Positions 4,549-5,741 of a stretch of DNA of 5,741 bases are shown piece by piece. Positions within the stretch are counted from its first letter, which is position 1. Each line of letters begins with the position of its first letter. Origin of the DNA: Chloroflexota bacterium (lineage in GTDB: Bacteria > Chloroflexota > Anaerolineae > Caldilineales > Caldilineaceae); the NCBI GenBank assembly GCA_016199425.1, contig JACQGT010000369.1:1-5741 (forward strand). The letters run 5' to 3'. The position numbers and the translations under genes are program-made. The notes under the pieces were generated by a model. That model was not told the origin of the DNA and did no database searches. It saw only the letters and a list, made by a program, of their open reading frames with translations.

Positions 4549-5741
4549 TTACGCTCTCTCGACCGTCACTTCGCTGCGGTGGATGCGGTAGCTGGCCGGC
4601 CCATTCAGGACCTGGGAGACCAGATGTTCGGGCACGTCCACGAATGTGTGGTCCTGACGGATGTGGATGGCGCCGATGGCCCGGCCCGGTATCTGGGCGT
4701 GGCGGGCAATGGCGCTGACCACATCGTTGGGGCGCAGGCCCTGAACGCGCCCGGCGCTCAGGCTCAGGCGCACCATCCCCTTTTCGTGGGAATCGGTGGA
4801 CCAGTGCTGGCCCCGTTCGCGGACAACGGGTGTGCGCTCCCGGCGCTCTGAGTGGGATCGGCCTTCTCGCACTTCTTGCACAGGCGCAATCGGGCGGCCA
4901 TTCTCCGTACCGCTCGCCAGCTTCAGCGCAGCCGCGGCAACATCCAACGGATCGTGACCGCCAGCCACCAGCCGCTCCACCAGCTCCCGCTCCCGGCGGC
5001 AACGGTCCCGGTTCAGCCAGACTCCCACTTTTTCTAAGAGGACAATCTCCCGGCGGGCTTCGATCTCGGCGACAGTGGGCAGGCTCTCCTTGCGCACAGA
5101 CTGTTTGGTATAACCTTCGATGCGGCGCAAACGCCAGAGTTCCGGCGGCGTGAGAAGGGTGACGGCCACGCCGCTCTTCCCCGCCCGCCCCGTGCGTCCC
5201 ACCCGGTGTACATAGATTTCCGGGTTGGGGGGCAGGTCAAAATTGAAGACGTGGGAGATGTCGTCGATGTCCAGCCCACGAGCCGCCACATCCGTCGCCA
5301 CCAACACATTCACCCGTTCGCCACGGAAGCGGGCCAACACCTGCTCCCGTTCGTCCTGGCCCATATCCCCGTGCAGCGCTTCGGCAGGATAACCCAGCGC
5401 AGTCAGTTCGCTGGCCAGATCGCCGGTGCCCACGCGGGTGCGGGCAAAGATCAGAGCGCGGCTGATCTCCTCGGCTTCCAGCAGCCGGGTCAACGCGGCC
5501 ACTTTGTCCGCGGGGTTGACCGTATAATAGCGCTGGTCAACGGCGGCGACGGTCATTTGGGAGCGTTCGATGTTGACAGACTGTGGGCGGCGCATATAGC
5601 CATCGGCCAGGCGGCGAATCTCCGGCGGTACAGTGGCCGAGAAGAGAGCGGTCTGGCGTGTGGCTGGGGTCTCGGCCAGGATGCTTTCGATGTCTTCGAT
5701 GAAGCCCATACTGAGCATCTCGTCGGCCTCGTCCAGCACCA
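4549..5741 (-). CDS. DEAD-box ATP-dependent RNA helicase, N-terminus outside the window
   Basis: About 397 residues of the C-terminal part are visible. The gene runs off the right edge just before motif II, so the Q motif and Walker A lie outside. Counting from the first complete codon, the motifs are LDEADEML (2-9, motif II), SAT (34-36, motif III), HGDMGQDERE (123-132), ATDVAARGLD (148-157, motif V) and HRVGRTGRAG (178-187, motif VI). All are intact, so the ATPase/helicase core should be functional. A helical linker (roughly 200-290) and a charged, low-complexity stretch (GRSHSERRERTPVVRERG) follow. A final 75-residue domain starting MVRLSLSAGRVQGLRPNDVV and ending SEVTVERA resembles the DbpA RNA-binding (RRM-like) domain. 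This is the CsdA/DeaD/DbpA group, which acts in ribosome assembly, RNA decay and cold adaptation. Within that group I cannot say which, so no symbol is given. The gene is convergent with the AKR/AlkD unit. Confidence 0.93.
   Translation of the reverse strand, partial: VLDEADEMLSMGFIEDIESILAETPATRQTALFSATVPPEIRRLADGYMRRPQSVNIERSQMTVAAVDQRYYTVNPADKVAALTRLLEAEEISRALIFARTRVGTGDLASELTALGYPAEALHGDMGQDEREQVLARFRGERVNVLVATDVAARGLDIDDISHVFNFDLPPNPEIYVHRVGRTGRAGKSGVAVTLLTPPELWRLRRIEGYTKQSVRKESLPTVAEIEARREIVLLEKVGVWLNRDRCRRERELVERLVAGGHDPLDVAAAALKLASGTENGRPIAPVQEVREGRSHSERRERTPVVRERGQHWSTDSHEKGMVRLSLSAGRVQGLRPNDVVSAIARHAQIPGRAIGAIHIRQDHTFVDVPEHLVSQVLNGPASYRIHRSEVTVERA

Noticed and set aside
1..5741. CRISPR array, tRNA, rRNA, transposase gene
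   Set aside because: No regularly spaced repeats, no cloverleaf with a TTCRA-type T arm, no rRNA-like segment and no transposase motifs were seen.

Overview
The window is GC-rich (roughly 60% by eye) and looks like a chromosomal stretch from an environmental bacterium, most likely a Chloroflexota member of the Anaerolineae/Caldilineae type. That guess rests on the gene families (an Avd-like four-helix protein, an NHL/PAL-like propeller, an AKR of the 'WLHRDD' type, an AlkD-like HEAT protein and a DEAD-box helicase with a DbpA-like tail) and on intergenic spaces full of short, GC-rich palindromic repeats. It is an inference without a marker gene.

Layout. Positions 1-344 carry no convincing gene but hold at least five strong hairpins, including a ~120-bp inverted repeat whose two arms are themselves hairpins. 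Positions 345-731 (minus strand) encode a small protein that reads as a member of the Avd/bAvd family, the accessory factor of diversity-generating retroelements (DGRs). No reverse transcriptase, template repeat or variable target is visible in the window. A divergent intergenic region (732-837) holds a near-consensus sigma70 promoter facing right. It drives a two-gene unit: an unrecognised 143-aa protein (838-1269) and an NHL-type beta-propeller (1296-2255). That unit ends in a hairpin followed by a short T run.

A 240-bp spacer (2256-2498) holds three palindromic elements. It is followed by an aldo/keto reductase (2499-3479) and an AlkD-like DNA alkylation repair protein (3476-4204), joined by an ATGA overlap and so probably translationally coupled. 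Directly after AlkD, the frame starting at CTG 4201 (another 4-nt overlap, CTGA) stays open to 4431 and reads like real protein, although it lacks an ATG/GTG/TTG start near its beginning. It is either a non-canonical small gene or a gene remnant. A large inverted repeat (4450-4513) separates the rightward genes from a convergent, incomplete DEAD-box RNA helicase gene (minus strand, 4549 to beyond the right edge).

How the genes relate. The AKR/AlkD pair suggests reactive-carbonyl and alkylation-damage handling in one transcript. The propeller and its upstream partner form a separate unit of unknown role. The most interesting leads are the Avd-like protein, which may be the edge of a DGR or a free-standing Avd, and the uncatalogued ORF after AlkD.
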